A DNA stretch of 64,000 bases from Achromobacter sp. Marseille-Q4962 (GCF_943737005.1 NZ_CALSFU010000001.1:1-64000), one strand, 5' to 3'; shown: positions 1-9,149, counted from the first letter of the stretch. Notes: generated from the letters alone by a model not told the origin. Numbers and translations are program-made.

Positions 1-464
1 GACACGTAGGTGAAGTCCGAGACCCATAACTGATTGGGCCTGTCGGCATGGAAGTGGCGATTGACGCGATCCAGTGGGCATGCCTGCGAACCGTCGGCAA
101 TGGTGGTGCGCACCCGCTTGCCTCGGCGCACGCCCTGCAGACCCAGGTGACGCATCAGGCGCTCAACCGTGCAGCGGGCCACGGCAATGCCTTCGCGCTG
201 CAACTGGTGCCATACCTTGCGTACGCCGTAGACTTGCATGTTGGCTTGCCAGACACGCCGAATCTCAGCCATCAAACCCTCGTCGCGCTGGCTGCGCGCA
301 CTGCGCAGCTCCGGGCATCGTTGGCGGGCGGCATGACGCCGATACGCCGATGGGGCAACCTGCAACACCTTGCAGATCGGCTCGACCCCGTAGACGTCCC
401 GGTGCCGGTCGATATAGGCGTTTACTTCTTCAGTTCGCGGTCGAGCGCCGCCTGGGCGAAAAAA
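1..464 (-). mobile_element. IS3-family transposase OrfB, partial (cut by window edge)
   Basis: This is the N-terminal part of the catalytic subunit of an IS3-family transposase, entering from the left edge. Reading the minus strand in the frame -1 to OrfA gives a continuous protein with the conserved stretches [20 protein letters not shown] and, at the window edge, RPNQLWVSDFTYV, which contains the first Asp of the DDE catalytic triad. The remaining catalytic residues and the far inverted repeat lie outside the window. There is no independent start with a clear ribosome site, so it is probably made as an OrfAB fusion by -1 frameshifting at the T-TTT-TTC heptamer (464 down to 458). I see no internal stop in the visible part. 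Confidence 0.9.
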
Positions 465-745
465 GCACTGGCCGACTTCAGGATCTCGTTGGCCCGGCGC
501 AGTTCTTTGACCTCGCGTTCCAGAGCCTTCATGCGCTCTCGTTCACTGGTGCTCATGCCATCACGCATGTCGCTGTCGATCTCGCTGCGCTTGACCCATT
601 CCAACAGCGTGGCCGGCACGCAGCCGATCTTCGGCGCTATGGACTCGACGGCCGCCCACAGCGATGGATACTCGCCACGATGCTCTTGTACCAGACGCAC
701 GGCGCGGTCACGGACTTCCGGGGAAAACTTGTTCTGCTTGCTCAT
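422..745 (-). CDS. IS3-family transposase OrfA
   Basis: This 107-residue protein is the DNA-binding helper subunit of the IS3 element. The N-terminal half carries the HTH_Tnp_1 fold ([20 protein letters not shown], then [18 protein letters not shown]), and the C-terminal half has the heptad-patterned stretch [20 protein letters not shown] typical of the IS3 leucine zipper. The reading frame is intact from its ATG to a TAA that lies inside the start of OrfB. Near its end the codons GCT TTT TTC form a T-TTT-TTC slippery heptamer in the right register for -1 frameshifting into OrfB. The element end lies about 50 bp upstream of the start, as usual for this family. Confidence 0.93.
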   Translation of the reverse strand: MSKQNKFSPEVRDRAVRLVQEHRGEYPSLWAAVESIAPKIGCVPATLLEWVKRSEIDSDMRDGMSTSERERMKALEREVKELRRANEILKSASAFFAQAALDRELKK

Positions 746-765
746 AAGGGCTCCATTCTCTCAAA

Positions 766-798
766 GGTTGGAGCCTCCGCAAAACCCGGGGCAATTCA
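766..798 (-). repeat. Terminal inverted repeat of the IS3 element
   Basis: Read on the minus strand from 798, the sequence starts TGAATTGCCCCGGGTTTT. This matches the TGA...CCCCGG style of IS3-family ends and sits just upstream of OrfA. The outer boundary is set at 798 by the TGA. The partner repeat is off the window, so the exact length and any 3-4 bp target duplication cannot be confirmed. Confidence 0.7.
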
Positions 799-1000
799 GA
801 ATCCCTGGGGGAACGAAAGCAAGGCGCGTGCGGATGCGCTGGTCGATGCCGGGCTGCTGAACAAGCAGGATACCGAAACCAAGGCGATGCTCGGCAACAG
901 GACGGCGCCGGCCAGACGCAAGGCAGCATTCAAGGCAAGGCCGCGCTCGTGCTGACCAATGATGGATGGATGTACGAACGCTTGTTCCGGCACGGATCTG
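799..1000 (+). pseudogene. Truncated, frameshifted relic of a host gene
   Basis: Immediately outside the IS end the plus strand reads as protein (KARADALVDAGLLNKQDTET, then KAMLGN), and after a one-base frame change as SIQGKAALVLTNDGWMYERL. Both parts have strong G/C third-position bias. No start codon is left because the IS abuts the 5' side, and the frame is broken near 900. The alternation of a helical segment with a closing beta segment faintly recalls the C-terminus of YdgA/DUF945-type periplasmic proteins, but this is a guess from general pattern. It is best treated as the 3' debris of a gene destroyed by IS insertion and later frame loss. Confidence 0.4.
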
Positions 1001-1084
1001 CAGCAGCCGGGCCGCCCCTCTTATTAAAAAAAGCAGCCCTGGCGACGCAGGCTCTGAACAACCCTGGCCCGGCAGGCAGCCCGC

Positions 1085-1250
1085 TCACGCCGAAATCAGC
1101 GTACGTCTTCTTCCACGTGTAAAAGGTCGCCTCCGACACGTCAGGCTGGCGAGATATATGTCGCCCCCCGCCTGCCACTCGCTGAGAAGCAGCCTTACCT
1201 CCGGTTCTGACCTGTACGGATTTCCCGAAGGCACGTCACTGCGGGCCAAT
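1085..1250 (-). pseudogene. Relic of a second IS3-type orfA
   Basis: On the minus strand a fragment reads EPEVRLLLSEWQAGGDI and, in another frame, RQPDVSEATFYTWKKTYADF followed by GVSGL. Joined across one frameshift (near 1160) this matches the helix-turn-helix part of IS3 OrfA proteins, whose consensus contains a GISEATFYxWKxKYGG-like segment. It differs from the intact OrfA at 422-745, so it comes from another IS3 subgroup. No OrfB or inverted repeats remain. It marks this stretch as a repeated insertion target. Confidence 0.6.
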
Positions 1251-1351
1251 ACCAAAGAGCTGCGCAATAGTTTTATGCGCAAGCCGAAGCTCATGCCGGC
1301 CGCCTGCCGGGATTCAGGAGCGGCGTCACGGCGGGCGGCATCTTCTTTGAC

Positions 1352-1384
1352 GAGCTGGCGCCAGGGATTCAGAAGCGCCAGCTC
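1352..1384 (-). terminator. Hairpin at the end of the autotransporter gene
   Basis: GAGCTGGCGC (1352-1361) and GCGCCAGCTC (1375-1384) form a perfect 10-bp inverted repeat with a 13-nt loop that spans the autotransporter stop codon. The stem is strong, but no T-run follows on the minus strand, so termination is uncertain. Confidence 0.35.
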
Positions 1385-4300
1385 ATATTCGCCTTTAATC
1401 CATGCTCCTGTTGCAAGTTTGCGATCTGCCCCATGTATGAGAGCCCGAGGATCATGGTTTTGGAGACCTTGGCGTCGAAGCCCGCCTCAAGCTGCAAGGC
1501 GTTCTTCGCAATGGGGGTCCCGAGAATATCGAATGCGGAACCGCCCGCAAATGCAAAGTTCGAGTCCGGGCGGACATCGCCGAACGCATGGCGCCAGCCG
1601 AGGGCGCCGCGAGCAAGGACGGAAACGCCATTATCGAAGGTGTGGGTCGTCTGCCCACGCAGACCCAGCGTGGTGTAGGTAACGCTGTCATTGGCGCTGC
1701 GCGATGAGAGCCGCGCAATGCCTCCCCGCTCGGTGAAGCCGTCGGTGTCGAGATTGACATAGGAGAGATTGACGAATGGTTCGAGTGCCGCCGCGCCAAG
1801 CGCTGTGCGGCCGAGATCGAAGCGGTATCCGAATTCTCCGAAGACCTGCGTGGTCCGGGCAGAATAATCGGCCGACAGATGATCCTGGAAACCTGGGAAG
1901 ACCGCCGACCGTTTCGTCGACAGCCGATGCCAGGTCAGGGCAACGCCGCTCCTGAAGGAGAGATTGTTCCGTTGCGCGCCAGCATATGCGCCGAGATGAT
2001 AGTTGTCGCTGTCGGCCGACGAGGAACGGCCACCGACCCGGAGATCGGTCTCGGAGTAACCGCCCAAAGCGCCCACGCGCCAATGATCGCTCACTGCACC
2101 ATCCGCGCCGATGAAAATGCCTCCGATAGACCGGGACATGCGGGCGGCGTTTCCGTCGCCATCGACATGTCCCCACGCCCCGAAACCCTGCGCCCAGACC
2201 GCCGCCCGCTCGCCATGCGCCGCTGAGCCGGCCGTACCCGCGCCACCCGCAGCCGGTGTGCCGGCCGTGCCCACTGCGCCAAAGGCATAGCGCAGGCGTT
2301 CGTTCATCGCGCCGCGTATAAAGCCGCTGTCATCGAAAATGGCGGCCTTTGCCGATGCGTGGATTTCCCCGGAAAGCTGGTCGAAGGCATAAGCCGCCGC
2401 CTTCCCGTCGGTTTGGGAAGCCACGTTGTCGTAGAGGGCATCGCCCTGGCCGAGGCTCTCCACCCCATTGGCTATCGCACATTGATTGTGGTTGAAGCCG
2501 GGCAGGCAGAATGCGATGTCGTTTCGCTGAATATGCAGATAGACGTTGTTGGGATCATATTCGAGCATCAGCCCGACGTAGGGCAGGTTTTCGGAAATCG
2601 AACCGAAAGCTCCCGAAACGGCGCCGCTCGCATTGAGTATCGTCCAACGGCTTCCCGGCACATAGACCCCGCCGATCTTCTCGACCGCGACATTGCCTCC
2701 CTCGATCGTGGCCGAGCCGGAAACGTTGACACGGTCTGACGCCGAAGGCGAAATATCGACCGAGAACGTCGATCCGGACTTGAACGTCAAGTCGCCACTT
2801 ACGGCCAAAGTGCCGAGTGTTTCGCCGCCGATCGAGTCCTTGCTCAGCAAGGGCTGCCCCGGCGACAGAACGCCGCCTGCTTCGATCGTCGTGGAGCCTG
2901 CCGTCCCGGCTCCGCCGAGCGTGCCCCCGCTGGCGACAGCGACCGATCCTCCCAGCGTGCCGTTCACGTAGAGGGTTCCCGCATTGACGGCAGTCAGGCC
3001 CGAAAAGGCCACATTGTCTTCCAGCAGAAGCAACGCAGCCCTGCCTGCCTTTTCCAGGGTGCCGCTGCCGGAGATAAGGCCGGCATAGCTCGCATTCACG
3101 TCCTGGTCGAACGTCATCGTACCGCCACGGAGGTGCACGTTACCGTCGAAGCGCTCGGCCGAGGAGATCAGTTTTCCGTCGTCGACCGTCCAGTCGAGGG
3201 CCGAATTGCCCGAAAGCCTCAGCGTTCCCCCTCCCCTCTTCACCATCACCCCTTGTGTTTGCGAGAGGCCGGCGATGTTTCCCGCAAAGGTTCCGCTGGT
3301 GGACTGGTCGAAGATGGCGATCCCCGCGTTGCCAATGCTTTCGGAAATCGAGTTCGAGTCGCCGATCAGCGTGCCCGCGAGCACGCCCGTGTTCCGGTAG
3401 GCATTGGCCCCCGTCAAGGCAAGGGCGCCGCCGCCGAGTTTCATCAGATCGCTGGCGCCCGACACGGGTCCGGCAAGGTCCAGCGTGGTTCCGCCGTCCA
3501 CGTCAAAAAAGCCGGTGGTATTGAGGGCGACCGGGCGCGACATGCCGAAGCTGGATGTGGTGTGCAGCACCCCGCCATCGAAGTCGAAGGCGAGTTTGCC
3601 GCCAGCCGCGCCAAGATTGGCGTCGGCGCTGATCTGCAAGGTGCCGCCTTCGATCGATGTACCTCCGGTATGGTTGTTGGCGCCGCTGAGGACCAGCGTG
3701 CCGCCGTCCGCTTTCACCAACATGCCGTCGCCGACGAGCGGGGAGGCGATTTTCGCCGCGAAGTTCGCGCCGGACGCGCTGCCATCGCCCACTCGTATGG
3801 GCGTTTCGCCGCTCAGCAAGGTAACGGCGCCGCCCTGGATGCGATAGCCGCTCGTCGCGAACTGCATGCCCCCCACCATGACGGGGCCGTGCGTGTTATC
3901 GACCGTCACGGTGCCGGCCGCGCCGCTGAATACGGCATAGGCGCCATCGCTCAAGGCGCCGTTGAGGGCTCCGGTCTTCTCTGTCCAGTTGTCGTTGCCA
4001 CCGGACGCGTGCCAGATGCCGTTGCCGCCGTCGATGACGCTATTGAATTTGGAGCCCGCGTCTCCATCCCAGAACCGCAGGGCCGGCCCCGAGGCGTTGA
4101 TGAGGTTGACCTGGCCAGCCACCGATGTCTGAATGGAATTGGAACTCCCCGCCGGCATGGCCCCCAAGGCCAGGCCGTTATCCGTCAGCGTGCCGCCATA
4201 GTTGATCAACCTGTATATTCCGGCGCCGAAAGCGCTGCCGGTGGTCGAGCTGACATTCAGGACGCCGTCCAGCGTCAGATCGCCGCTGACGTTGACCAGG

Positions 4301-6012
4301 TCATTCAGCGCGCTGCTGCCTTCCTCGTCTGGCGGCTGCCCGACCAGCCTTGGCCGCCCAAGCTGGAAATTGAGGGCGGAGCTTGACGCCAGGACGAGGT
4401 CGCCATTGACGGTCAATGTGCCGACCTCTCCCTCGGCTCCGGGAGCGATGGTGCCAAGGTTAGAGACATTGCCGTTTATGGTTCCGCCGCCGCCGAGGAT
4501 CGTCCCGGCCTTCACGGACACCGAGGGCGAGCTGAGCGTGCCGTTGACGGTAAGGCGGCCTGCCGTCACGTTGGAGGATTGCGAGAATGAGGAATCGCCT
4601 GTGAGCCTCCAGGCCGCGCCGTTGATGCTCAAGGTTTCGAAATTCTGGAACTTGCCGCCGTCCTCGATGCCGCTTCCGAGAAGGAGGAGGCTGTCGCTGC
4701 CTGCGCCACCCAGTACCTTGCCATGCAGAACGGAGCCGGTGTCCAGCGTCAGCGAGTTGGAACTCGCGCGCGTCTGATCAAAGCGGATGGCGACGCCGCC
4801 GGACCCGGCAATCGTTCCGGAATTGGTGATGAATGCGGGCGCATCATTGACCGAAATACCAGTGTCGCCCTGGATGGTGCCGGCATTGACGATCGACATC
4901 GCCGGCGCATCATCGGGCTCGAGCGCGCTGCCGCTATAGATGCCATATGCGCCGCCCTGGATAATGCCACCGGCGAGGTTGCGGATCGAACCGCCCGCGG
5001 CGGCCGCGCCAACGTAGACGCCTGCGCCCACTCCCGCCTCGAGGCCGTCGCCTCCGATGAAAGTCGTCCCGGTTGCGGTGATGGTTCCGTCATTGGTGAG
5101 GTCGACATCGCCATACCGGCTGCGCGTATAGGAGACGCCCCCGAGGCCCGAGATCACGCCGTCTTCGAAATTGGTGATCATGCCCCCGCCGTAGGTCCAG
5201 ACGCCGAGGCCGTTCGTGCCCTCGATGGCGCCCCAATTGTTGAGCAGAATCTCGGTCGACAGGTCCCCGCCATGAATCCCATGCAACCCTGCCTTGATGA
5301 TACTGCCGCTTCCATTGGTGACGGTGCTCGATCCGAGCGCCACATACAGCCCCACGCTTATGGCATCAGTCGCCAGGATCTGGCCGCCGTCGAAGTTCCG
5401 GATCGTGTTGGTGGACCCGGGATCGGAGTTGCCTAAGAGGCGAATGCCCACCTGGCGGCCCTGAAGGGTGCCGGTGTTCCGGACGTCGGCGCCGAACCTG
5501 CCTGACCGCTGGCGGCCTTCAACCGCGGTGAATTCCGATATTATGGATCCCGCATTGTCGAGCGTAAGCGGTCCGTAGGTTTGCACGCCGGCATCTTTGC
5601 CGGAGATCCTGCCTCCGGCTTCATTTCGCACGAACAGGTCCGATCTGCTCCAAATCCCCACCCCGCCGGAGATCTGTCCATGGTTGATGACGCCGCTGCC
5701 GGGACCGTCCAGGCTAATCCCGTCCGAGTGCGCCTCGACGGAGCCTTGGTTCGTGAGGATCCAGGTATCGCCCGGTGCCCCTTGTATCCCATTAGCACCG
5801 CCAAATCCCAAGGAGGAGGCCACGGAAATCTCGGCGCCCGGCGCCACGAGTACGGTCGTCCCGGGCTTGGCGAGAAGGACCATACTCGACTGATTGGCGT
5901 TGATGGTCTGGTCGTAGCTCTGCGCAGAAGCGCTGCAAACCGAGACTGCTTGAGCGAATAGCGCCACGGCATATGACTGGGTTAAAAGTGAATTCCGTTT
6001 CGACGAGATCAT
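1369..6012 (-). CDS. Classical (type Va) autotransporter with PATR-repeat passenger
   Basis: This 1547-residue protein is probably secreted across the outer membrane and displayed on, or released from, the cell surface. The start at 6012 is chosen because it has a GGAAGG ribosome site 5 nt upstream and opens a signal peptide (MISSKRNSLLTQSY..., cleavage likely after SVCSASA at about residue 30). An open frame runs further upstream to 6444 but is not secretory in character. Residues about 31-1230 form a repetitive beta-helix passenger with autotransporter-associated strand repeats such as GTLVLSGANNHTGGTSIEGG and LYVNGTLGGSVAVASGGTLG. A linker with ASAKAAIFDDSGFIRGAM precedes the final 280 residues, a beta-barrel domain ending in Trp-Arg-Phe as expected for BAM recognition. 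No protease triad or RGD motif was recognised. By eye its G+C is lower than that of flanking genes, and IS relics lie downstream, both consistent with transfer. Confidence 0.93.
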   Translation of the reverse strand: MISSKRNSLLTQSYAVALFAQAVSVCSASAQSYDQTINANQSSMVLLAKPGTTVLVAPGAEISVASSLGFGGANGIQGAPGDTWILTNQGSVEAHSDGISLDGPGSGVINHGQISGGVGIWSRSDLFVRNEAGGRISGKDAGVQTYGPLTLDNAGSIISEFTAVEGRQRSGRFGADVRNTGTLQGRQVGIRLLGNSDPGSTNTIRNFDGGQILATDAISVGLYVALGSSTVTNGSGSIIKAGLHGIHGGDLSTEILLNNWGAIEGTNGLGVWTYGGGMITNFEDGVISGLGGVSYTRSRYGDVDLTNDGTITATGTTFIGGDGLEAGVGAGVYVGAAAAGGSIRNLAGGIIQGGAYGIYSGSALEPDDAPAMSIVNAGTIQGDTGISVNDAPAFITNSGTIAGSGGVAIRFDQTRASSNSLTLDTGSVLHGKVLGGAGSDSLLLLGSGIEDGGKFQNFETLSINGAAWRLTGDSSFSQSSNVTAGRLTVNGTLSSPSVSVKAGTILGGGGTINGNVSNLGTIAPGAEGEVGTLTVNGDLVLASSSALNFQLGRPRLVGQPPDEEGSSALNDLVNVSGDLTLDGVLNVSSTTGSAFGAGIYRLINYGGTLTDNGLALGAMPAGSSNSIQTSVAGQVNLINASGPALRFWDGDAGSKFNSVIDGGNGIWHASGGNDNWTEKTGALNGALSDGAYAVFSGAAGTVTVDNTHGPVMVGGMQFATSGYRIQGGAVTLLSGETPIRVGDGSASGANFAAKIASPLVGDGMLVKADGGTLVLSGANNHTGGTSIEGGTLQISADANLGAAGGKLAFDFDGGVLHTTSSFGMSRPVALNTTGFFDVDGGTTLDLAGPVSGASDLMKLGGGALALTGANAYRNTGVLAGTLIGDSNSISESIGNAGIAIFDQSTSGTFAGNIAGLSQTQGVMVKRGGGTLRLSGNSALDWTVDDGKLISSAERFDGNVHLRGGTMTFDQDVNASYAGLISGSGTLEKAGRAALLLLEDNVAFSGLTAVNAGTLYVNGTLGGSVAVASGGTLGGAGTAGSTTIEAGGVLSPGQPLLSKDSIGGETLGTLAVSGDLTFKSGSTFSVDISPSASDRVNVSGSATIEGGNVAVEKIGGVYVPGSRWTILNASGAVSGAFGSISENLPYVGLMLEYDPNNVYLHIQRNDIAFCLPGFNHNQCAIANGVESLGQGDALYDNVASQTDGKAAAYAFDQLSGEIHASAKAAIFDDSGFIRGAMNERLRYAFGAVGTAGTPAAGGAGTAGSAAHGERAAVWAQGFGAWGHVDGDGNAARMSRSIGGIFIGADGAVSDHWRVGALGGYSETDLRVGGRSSSADSDNYHLGAYAGAQRNNLSFRSGVALTWHRLSTKRSAVFPGFQDHLSADYSARTTQVFGEFGYRFDLGRTALGAAALEPFVNLSYVNLDTDGFTERGGIARLSSRSANDSVTYTTLGLRGQTTHTFDNGVSVLARGALGWRHAFGDVRPDSNFAFAGGSAFDILGTPIAKNALQLEAGFDAKVSKTMILGLSYMGQIANLQQEHGLKANMSWRF

Positions 6013-6667
6013 GAACACCTTCCAATTTTCGCCTCCAAAACGTGCGGATTCTCCGTGAATATCGTTAACGACTACCGGAAAATTACTGTGGAGTGCGCTG
6101 GTGGCCATGATAGTCAGCGCGGATGATCTACCCAGCGAAGAAAACCTAGTACAAGTACGATCAGCGCGTAAATTCGCAAGATATAAGACCAATCCCACGA
6201 ATAATTTTTCTGTAATACAGAACTGTGTCTCACCAGCCCCGAGACGAACGTGCAGAAGGCGACGAAACCCATAAGACGATTCCGTGGCACCGCAAGAATA
6301 ATGCGACAGCCCTACCTGGCGGCATTCAGAATAATCGCCAGCGCGTCCACGCAGACATGAAAATCTCCGAATACCAACAAGTTGATCGAGGTGATTTAAA
6401 AAAGAAAATTTATAAAGGAAGAAAAAACCAATGATCCGCACCATATGAAATACAAACGGCGCACAGGCGTTCCGTGCCCGGCGCCTGTAAAAACGGAAAA
6501 TGAATGCAGATTATCTGGCTTGAAGGCAAGCGCATCGTCGCTTGCCCAAAATTCCAATGGCGGCCCTGCCCGTTTTAATCTTCTTGAACAGCAGAGGTTC
6601 CGAAAGCATGGGTGCACACATGCCGACACGCCGGGGGGAGCGCGCCGTTGTCATGGCCTGCCAGCCC
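6013..6667. other. AT-rich non-coding region upstream of the autotransporter
   Basis: These 655 bp hold no convincing gene. The stretch at about 6080-6540 is far richer in A/T than the rest of the window, including an A-rich run near 6398-6430. It sits upstream of the autotransporter start and downstream of the histidine kinase stop, so it should contain the autotransporter promoter and leader. I could not fix a -35/-10 pair with confidence. Confidence 0.5.
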
Positions 6668-8056
6668 TCAAGCCGCCGGCAATATCAACATCACCCTCAA
6701 CCCGCCCAGATCCGGCGACCTGAGCGCCTGGACGTCGCCGCCATAGGTGCAGGCCAGGTCGCGCACGATGTCCAGGCCCAGGCCGGAGCCGGGCTGTTGT
6801 TCGTCCACGCGCACGCCGCGCTTGAAGATGCGCTCGCGTTCGGTGTCGGCAATGCCGGGGCCGTCGTCGTCGACGTGGATGGAGAGACGGCCCCGGGCAT
6901 CGCGCCGGGCGGTGACGCGCACCTGCCGCCTGGCCCATTTGCAGGCGTTGTCGAGCAGGTTGCCCAGCATCTCCTGGAAGTCGTGCAGTTCGCCGCGAAA
7001 GCACAGGTCGGCCGGCTTCACGGCAAGCGCGATGTCGAGCTGGCGGTCGGCGTGCAGGCGCCGCATGGCGCGCAGCAGCCCTTCCAGGGGCTCGCGCACG
7101 GGGGTGCGCAGGTCCGTCGCGCCCGAGGAGGCCGCGGCGCGGGCGCGGGCCAGGTGATGGTCGATCTGCCGGCGCGCCACGCCAACCTGTTCGCGCACCA
7201 GGTCCGCCAGCGGCCCGCGTTCGGCGGCCGCGGCGTTGGCGAGAATGGCCAGCGGGGTCTTGACCGCGTGGGCGAGGTTGCCGGCCTGGGTGCGGGCGCG
7301 CTGGATGATCTCGTCGTTGACGGCGAGTACGCGGTTGAAGTCGTCCACCAGGGGCTGCACTTCGTCGGGGTAGCGGCCTTCGATGCGCATGCTGCTGCCG
7401 GGCGGCTGCTGCGCGAGCTGGCGGCGCAGGCGCGCGAGCGGGCGCAGTCCGATGACCACTTGCATGATGGCGGCCAGCACCAGCCCTCCGGCCAGGCCGC
7501 CGAGCGAAATAACGAGTATGTGGGTGAAGCGCTCCATGGGTTCGGCCAGCACGGTGCGGTCGGCGGCCACGACCAGCCGCAGCCGGGGCGCGTCGGTTTC
7601 GGCGGGCGTGAGCAGGCGCGCCACGGCGTAGAGGTCGCGCCCTTCGGGGCCCGTCAGCTCGTATCCGTTTTCGGCGCCGGGCGGCGCAGCGGGCAGGGTC
7701 TGGTCCCACAATGAGCGGGACCGCGCGACGCCGGCGCGGGGGCCGGGGCCGAGGCGGTCGATCTGCCAGTAGAGGCCGGACAGCGGCTGGTCGAATCTCG
7801 GGTCGCTGAGCGGCGGGGACACCCGCACCTGCGCGGCGGGCCCGAGGTTGACGGCGGCCGTGAGCTGGTTCAGGTGCAGCATCAGCTCCGAACGCAGTTG
7901 TTCGGTGATGTGCTGGCGGAACAGGTTGGCCAGGCCCCAGCCCGCCACGATGACGGAGAGGGAGATCCAGGCCAGCGTGCCGATCAGCAGGCGCCAGCGC
8001 AGCGACCCGGCGCCGTCCAGCCCGGCCCGCGGGCGCCGCGGCGCGGCGGCGCTCAT
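6668..8056 (-). CDS. Two-component sensor histidine kinase (PhoQ/QseC-like)
   Basis: This 462-residue inner-membrane kinase pairs with the response regulator next to it. A first membrane helix lies at about 21-45 (TLAWISLSVIVAGWGL), followed by a periplasmic sensor loop of about 130 residues and a second helix at about 179-203. The dimerisation/phosphoacceptor box is NLAHAVKTPLAIL with His263. The catalytic domain shows the N box LGNLLDNACKWA, and the G boxes DDDGPGIAD and GSGLGLDIV. The start ATG overlaps the regulator stop as ATGA, showing translational coupling. The sensed signal is not evident; the adjacent PepSY and ferric-reductase-like genes suggest an envelope or redox/metal cue. Confidence 0.93.
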   Translation of the reverse strand: MSAAAPRRPRAGLDGAGSLRWRLLIGTLAWISLSVIVAGWGLANLFRQHITEQLRSELMLHLNQLTAAVNLGPAAQVRVSPPLSDPRFDQPLSGLYWQIDRLGPGPRAGVARSRSLWDQTLPAAPPGAENGYELTGPEGRDLYAVARLLTPAETDAPRLRLVVAADRTVLAEPMERFTHILVISLGGLAGGLVLAAIMQVVIGLRPLARLRRQLAQQPPGSSMRIEGRYPDEVQPLVDDFNRVLAVNDEIIQRARTQAGNLAHAVKTPLAILANAAAAERGPLADLVREQVGVARRQIDHHLARARAAASSGATDLRTPVREPLEGLLRAMRRLHADRQLDIALAVKPADLCFRGELHDFQEMLGNLLDNACKWARRQVRVTARRDARGRLSIHVDDDGPGIADTERERIFKRGVRVDEQQPGSGLGLDIVRDLACTYGGDVQALRSPDLGGLRVMLILPAA

Positions 8057-8715
8057 GATCCGCCCGCCAGCCGGTAGCCCAGCCCGCGCACGGTCTCGAT
8101 GGTGTCGGGCGGAAGTTTCTTGCGCAGCCGGCCGATGAATACGTCGATGGTGTTGGAGTCGCGGTCGAAGTCCTGCGCATAGAGATGCTCGACCAGCTGC
8201 TGGCGCGACACGACCTCGCCGGCATGCTGCATCAGCATGGCCAGCACCTTGAATTCGTGGCTGGTGAGCGAAACCGCGACGCCGTCCAGCGTCACCCTGG
8301 CCTGCCGCGTGTCCAGCATGAGCGGACCGCAACGCCATTGCGCGCTGGCGTGCATGCTGTCGCGCCGGATCAGGGCGCGCACGCGCGCCAGCAGCTCTTC
8401 CATGTGGAACGGCTTGGCGAGGTAGTCGTCGGCGCCGGCGTCGATGCCGGCGACCTTCTCGTGCCAACTGTCGCGCGCGGTGAGGATCAGCACCGGCATG
8501 TTGCGCGCGGCGGCGCGCCAGCGCTTGAGCACCGTGAGACCGTCCAGCACGGGCAGGCCCAGGTCCAGCACCACGGCATCGTAGGTTTCCACTTCGCCCA
8601 TGTAGTGGGCGGTCTTGCCGTCGGCGGCGCGGTCCACGGTGTAGCCGGCGTCGTCCAGGGCGCGCTCGAGCTGCGCGGCCAGTGTCGGTTCGTCCTCGAT
8701 CAGCAGGATGCGCAT
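8053..8715 (-). CDS. OmpR/PhoB-family response regulator
   Basis: This 220-residue DNA-binding regulator has a receiver domain (about 1-115) with the acidic pair E7/D8, phosphoacceptor Asp51 in AVVLDLGLPVLDG and Lys101 in YLAKPF. The C-terminal winged helix (about 125-220) contains LTSHEFKVLAMLM, SNTIDVFIGRLRKKL and TVRGLGYRL. It is closest in style to PhoP/QseB/TctD. Its ATG shares one base with the stop of the upstream PepSY gene (TGATG), and its stop overlaps the kinase start, so PepSY-regulator-kinase form a tight operon. An 11-bp-spaced direct repeat in the divergent region upstream (9128-9149) is a plausible binding site. Confidence 0.95.
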   Translation of the reverse strand: MRILLIEDEPTLAAQLERALDDAGYTVDRAADGKTAHYMGEVETYDAVVLDLGLPVLDGLTVLKRWRAAARNMPVLILTARDSWHEKVAGIDAGADDYLAKPFHMEELLARVRALIRRDSMHASAQWRCGPLMLDTRQARVTLDGVAVSLTSHEFKVLAMLMQHAGEVVSRQQLVEHLYAQDFDRDSNTIDVFIGRLRKKLPPDTIETVRGLGYRLAGGS

Positions 8716-9071
8716 CAGTCGTCGTCCCGGAATTGCATATGCTTGCCCTTGACGCCCAGCACCCGGCCGTCGCGGGCGTCGATCTTCAGCTTGAGCAGAT
8801 TGCCGCTCGCTTGCAGCAGCCGGATCTCATAGAGATATTCGCCGTCGTCTTCCTCGAATTCTACCTTGACGACCTGCCCGGGATAACTGCGCTCGACGAT
8901 GTCGAGCACCGTGCGCAGCGGCAGGATCTTTCCTTCCTGCAGGGCCTCGCGCGCGCGATCGTGATCGTCGTCGGCCCTTGCGGGAGACGGCCCGACCAGC
9001 GTCGCGCACGACAGGAGAATCGCAAGACAGGAACGCAGCGGCATGGGGAATCGGACGGGAGATCGGCTCAT
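8715..9071 (-). CDS. Periplasmic PepSY-domain protein
   Basis: This small exported protein (118 residues from this start; an internal ATG at 9044 giving 109 residues is equally possible) has a signal peptide ending about SPARA. The mature part is a single PepSY domain: an acidic helix, KILPLRTVLDIVERSYPGQV, the strand VVKVEFEEDDGEYLYEIRLL, then LKLKIDARDGRVLGV. PepSY domains are proposed to modulate peptidases or sensors. It is the first gene of the operon with the response regulator and kinase, and such neighbours often feed a periplasmic signal to the sensor. That role is inferred from context only. Confidence 0.85.
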   Translation of the reverse strand: MSRSPVRFPMPLRSCLAILLSCATLVGPSPARADDDHDRAREALQEGKILPLRTVLDIVERSYPGQVVKVEFEEDDGEYLYEIRLLQASGNLLKLKIDARDGRVLGVKGKHMQFRDDD

Positions 9072-9127
9072 CGGGAAGGCATGCCGGCAATGCGGCGGAT
9101 GTGCCGCACGTTATACCGCGGCCAACA

Positions 9128-9149
9128 TGAACGGCGGGTGAACGGGGGC
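9128..9149 (+). promoter_or_regulatory. Candidate response-regulator box (11-bp direct repeat)
   Basis: TGAACGGCGGG (9128-9138) is followed directly by TGAACGGGGGC (9139-9149), an 11-bp periodic direct repeat in the region between two divergent PepSY genes. OmpR/PhoB-type regulators bind half-sites spaced about 10-11 bp, and the regulator is encoded one gene away. The assignment is inference. Confidence 0.45.

Noticed and set aside
3133-4386. A 417-codon plus-strand frame inside the autotransporter.
   Set aside because: It is antisense to the PATR-repeat passenger and contains no recognisable domain.
6013-6444. N-terminal extension of the autotransporter to an upstream ATG.
   Set aside because: The extra 144 residues are Cys/Arg-rich, AT-rich and not secretory; a ribosome site and signal peptide support the start at 6012.
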